This document shows positions 15,431 to 17,510 of a DNA stretch of 17,510 nt, piece by piece. The notes beneath the pieces are model-generated. The model had not been told where the DNA came from. It saw nothing but the letters and a program-made list of their open reading frames with translations, and made no database searches. Position 1 is the first letter of the stretch; every line of letters starts with the position of its first letter. Origin of the DNA: Porticoccaceae bacterium UBA2002 (GTDB taxonomy: Bacteria; Pseudomonadota; Gammaproteobacteria; Pseudomonadales; Porticoccaceae); the NCBI GenBank assembly GCA_002334915.1, contig DDCQ01000009.1, forward strand, positions 400 through 17,909. The letters are read 5' to 3'. A program made the translations under genes and the position numbers.

Positions 15431-16351
15431 ATGACAGAAATAACTATAACTCCTGATATATTAGCGCCAGTCACGGTTGCAACCATGCTAGAGCAGGGGC
15501 AGCAACAATTTGAAACGGCGCAAATCTATTTTGGTCATGGCACCACAAGCGCCTGGGATGAGGCTGTATACCTGCTGTCCCATGTGCTGGATTTACCGCC
15601 AGATGCAGATCGCTCACTGCTGTCTCAGGTGCTCACAGATCAACAGCAGGCGGATATTCAGGCCCTGTATCAGCGAAGAGTCAGTGAGCGTATTCCCGCC
15701 CCCTATCTCACCGGCACAGCCTGGTTCTGCGGTCTGCCTTTTAAGGTCGATAAGCGAGTGATTATTCCGCGCTCGCCATTGGCAGAGCTTGTCTACAATG
15801 GCTTTCAGCCCTGGTGTGAGACAGAGCCTGCCAAGGTGCTGGATCTCTGCACTGGCAGCGGCTGTATAGGGATTGCCTGTGCCTATGCTTTCGAGCAGGC
15901 CCATGTGGTGCTCAGCGATATCTCGGTTGATGCCCTAGCTGTTGCGGCTGTGAATATTGAGCAGCATGAAGTGGGTAACCGGGTTAGGGCTCTGCAGTCA
16001 GACCTTTTTGACGGGCTCAGTGGTCAGCGTTTTGATCTAATTGTGAGTAATCCGCCCTATGTGGACGCTGTTGATCTGGCAGATATGCCTGATGAGTATC
16101 AACATGAGCCAGAATTGGCATTGGCGTCTGGAGATGATGGCCTTGATTTCACCCGCCGTCTATTGATCGAAGCTGAGCAGTATTTAACAGAAGAGGGTGT
16201 TCTGGTGGTCGAGGTGGGCAATTCCTGGGTGGCCCTTGAGCGAGCCTTTGCCAAGGTGCCCTTTGTCTGGCTGGAGTTCGCGGAAGGGGATCCCGGAGTG
16301 TTTGTGTTGTCCCGCAATCAGTTGCTCGAACATCGGGAATCTTTTGTCTAA
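15431..16351 (+). CDS. prmB: Ribosomal protein uL3 N5-glutamine methyltransferase
   Basis: Methylates a Gln side chain of ribosomal protein L3 with S-adenosylmethionine, during 50S assembly. The 306-residue protein has an N-terminal helical substrate domain (about 1-115) followed by a Rossmann methyltransferase. SAM motif I is LDLCTGSGCIGIA (137-149), and the glutamine-binding catalytic NPPY is at 207-210. HEPELALASGDDGLDF (225-240) is shared by PrmB/PrmC. The VIIPRSPLAELV block (110-121) and the neighbourhood next to aroC favour PrmB over PrmC, which normally follows prfA. GGAGG (15422-15426) lies 4 nt before ATG, a slightly short spacer. aroC follows after 53 bp. Confidence 0.93.
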   Translation: MTEITITPDILAPVTVATMLEQGQQQFETAQIYFGHGTTSAWDEAVYLLSHVLDLPPDADRSLLSQVLTDQQQADIQALYQRRVSERIPAPYLTGTAWFCGLPFKVDKRVIIPRSPLAELVYNGFQPWCETEPAKVLDLCTGSGCIGIACAYAFEQAHVVLSDISVDALAVAAVNIEQHEVGNRVRALQSDLFDGLSGQRFDLIVSNPPYVDAVDLADMPDEYQHEPELALASGDDGLDFTRRLLIEAEQYLTEEGVLVVEVGNSWVALERAFAKVPFVWLEFAEGDPGVFVLSRNQLLEHRESFV

Positions 16352-16357
16352 TTTACG

Positions 16358-16363
16358 TATAAT
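16358..16363 (+). promoter_or_regulatory. Possible -10 element for aroC
   Basis: A perfect TATAAT sits in the 53-bp gap after prmB and would start a transcript near 16370, about 35 nt before the aroC ATG. No convincing -35 or TGn extension is seen, so aroC may equally be read through from prmB. Confidence 0.4.
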
Positions 16364-16404
16364 TGCGTCCAGCATCTAATCGACCATTTGATCCAGAGAA
16401 AACT

Positions 16405-17490
16405 ATGTCGGGAAATTCCATCGGAAAACTATTTACTGTCACCAGCTTTGGCGAGAGCCATGGTCTGGCGATTGGCTGTATTGTCGACGGTTGCCCTCCC
16501 GGGTTAGAGATCAGTGCCTCGGATTTGCAGCCGGATCTGGACCGCCGCAAGCCCGGCCAGTCTCGCTATACCACTCAGCGCAAAGAGGATGATGAAGTTA
16601 AGATTCTGTCTGGTGTATTCGAGGGTAGAACCACTGGTGCCTCTATTGGAATGATGATTGAAAACAAAGATCAGAAATCCAAAGATTACACTAAAATCAA
16701 AGACTTATTTAGACCTTCTCATGCAGATTATACATACCATCAGAAGTATGGTGAGCGGGATTATCGCGGTGGCGGGCGCAGTTCTGCCCGAGAAACGGCG
16801 ATGCGGGTGGCGGCTGGTGGCATTGCTAAAAAGTATCTCAAAGAGCGGCTGGGCATAGAAATTTTTGGCTATGTTTCTCAGCTTGGCCCTGTGGTTGCAG
16901 AGAGCTTTGATCAGGCTGAGATTGAAAAGAATCCCTTCTTTTTCCCCGATGCCGGTAAGGTTGCAGAGCTGGAAACCTATATGCAGGCCCTTAGCAAAGA
17001 GGGTGATTCCATTGGTGCCAAGGTGACCGTGGTCGCCAAGAATATGCCCGTGGGACTAGGCGAGCCGATTTTTGATCGCCTTGATGCCGAGCTGGCCCAT
17101 GGTCTGATGGGTATCAATGCGGTTAAAGGTGTGGAGCTGGGTGCGGGTTTTGACGTGGTGGCCCAGAAGGGCACAGAGCATCGCGATGAGCTTTCTCCCG
17201 AGGGCTTTCTGTCGAATAACTCTGGCGGCGTGCTGGGGGGTATTTCTTCAGGTCAGGATATTGTCGCTCATCTGGCCCTTAAGCCGACCTCCAGTATCCG
17301 TATTCCAGGGCAGTCGATTAATACTGCTGGTGAACCTGCTGAGGTGATTACCACTGGGCGCCATGATCCGTGCGTGGGCATCCGTGCGGTGCCGATTGCG
17401 GAGGCTATGCTGGCGATTACCTTGATGGATCATTATCTGCGCCATCGTGGCCAGAATGCAGATGTGGATTCCGGGTTAACGCCGATTTAA
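16405..17490 (+). CDS. aroC: Chorismate synthase
   Basis: Makes chorismate from 5-enolpyruvylshikimate-3-phosphate with reduced FMN, the last step of the shikimate pathway. The 361-residue length equals E. coli AroC. The three family signatures are present: [16 protein letters not shown] (14-29, with His19), [13 protein letters not shown] (120-132, preceded by FRPSHADY with His106), and [12 protein letters not shown] (319-330). The frame runs back to a TTG at 16363, but [10 protein letters not shown] at ATG 16405 is the canonical N-terminus and AGAG (16394-16397) lies 7 nt upstream. It stays in the prmB neighbourhood and is complete. The stretch 16655-16745 is noticeably richer in A/T than the rest of the gene, with an AGA Arg codon, though the protein there is normal. 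Confidence 0.98.
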   Translation: MSGNSIGKLFTVTSFGESHGLAIGCIVDGCPPGLEISASDLQPDLDRRKPGQSRYTTQRKEDDEVKILSGVFEGRTTGASIGMMIENKDQKSKDYTKIKDLFRPSHADYTYHQKYGERDYRGGGRSSARETAMRVAAGGIAKKYLKERLGIEIFGYVSQLGPVVAESFDQAEIEKNPFFFPDAGKVAELETYMQALSKEGDSIGAKVTVVAKNMPVGLGEPIFDRLDAELAHGLMGINAVKGVELGAGFDVVAQKGTEHRDELSPEGFLSNNSGGVLGGISSGQDIVAHLALKPTSSIRIPGQSINTAGEPAEVITTGRHDPCVGIRAVPIAEAMLAITLMDHYLRHRGQNADVDSGLTPI

Positions 17491-17510
17491 TGGTATTTTG
17501 CTTGGCTTTT

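Noticed and set aside
16363..16404. In-frame TTG extension of aroC by 14 residues
   Set aside because: It would begin inside the TATAAT element, and [10 protein letters not shown] at 16405 matches AroC exactly in length and start.

Overview
The window reads as ordinary core chromosome of a gammaproteobacterium, probably a marine member of the Cellvibrionales/SAR92-like groups. This placement is an inference from protein style and from the gene neighbourhoods gpsA-DUF4389-sixA and folE/prmB/aroC; I could not run a database search. Base composition is moderate and coding density is high. Many junctions are 4-11 bp start/stop overlaps. I see no phage, insertion sequence, tRNA, rRNA, CRISPR array or obvious foreign island.

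Layout. At the left edge a minus-strand CoA-transferase family III gene, closest to alpha-methylacyl-CoA racemase, faces away from a sulfate-activation pair: cysC (APS kinase) and sat (single-chain ATP sulfurylase, TTG start). After an intergenic stretch with two degenerate copies of a repeat-like palindrome comes a coupled pair: a DHH/DHHA1 phosphoesterase and a VOC-fold enzyme. An RhlE-type DEAD-box RNA helicase with a long low-complexity tail follows. Next is a tightly overlapping three-gene unit: a SulP-STAS anion transporter and two different hotdog-fold thioesterases. htpG (Hsp90) follows, preceded by what looks like a perfect sigma-32 heat-shock promoter set inside inverted repeats, and closed by a strong terminator.

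The second half begins with gpsA (GTG start), a DUF4389 membrane protein with a Lys-rich repeat tail, sixA (phosphohistidine phosphatase) and an alpha/beta hydrolase, arranged as an operon. Two small orphan genes follow: a two-helix DUF6868-like membrane protein and a 79-residue protein built almost entirely of DnaJ-type CxxC zinc-finger repeats. A bidirectional terminator separates this last gene from folE (GTP cyclohydrolase I) on the minus strand. prmB (ribosomal protein uL3 glutamine methyltransferase) diverges from folE and is followed by aroC (chorismate synthase), which is complete 20 bases before the right edge.

Functionally the window joins housekeeping pathways: sulfate to PAPS, glycerol-3-phosphate for phospholipids, chorismate, tetrahydrofolate precursor, ribosome modification, RNA remodelling and protein folding. 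The points most worth a second look are the sigma-32 promoter and its interleaved palindromes, the SulP plus double-thioesterase operon, the J-domain-less CxxC mini-protein, and the VOC enzyme with Gln as its first metal ligand. I did not find a convincing new multi-gene system.
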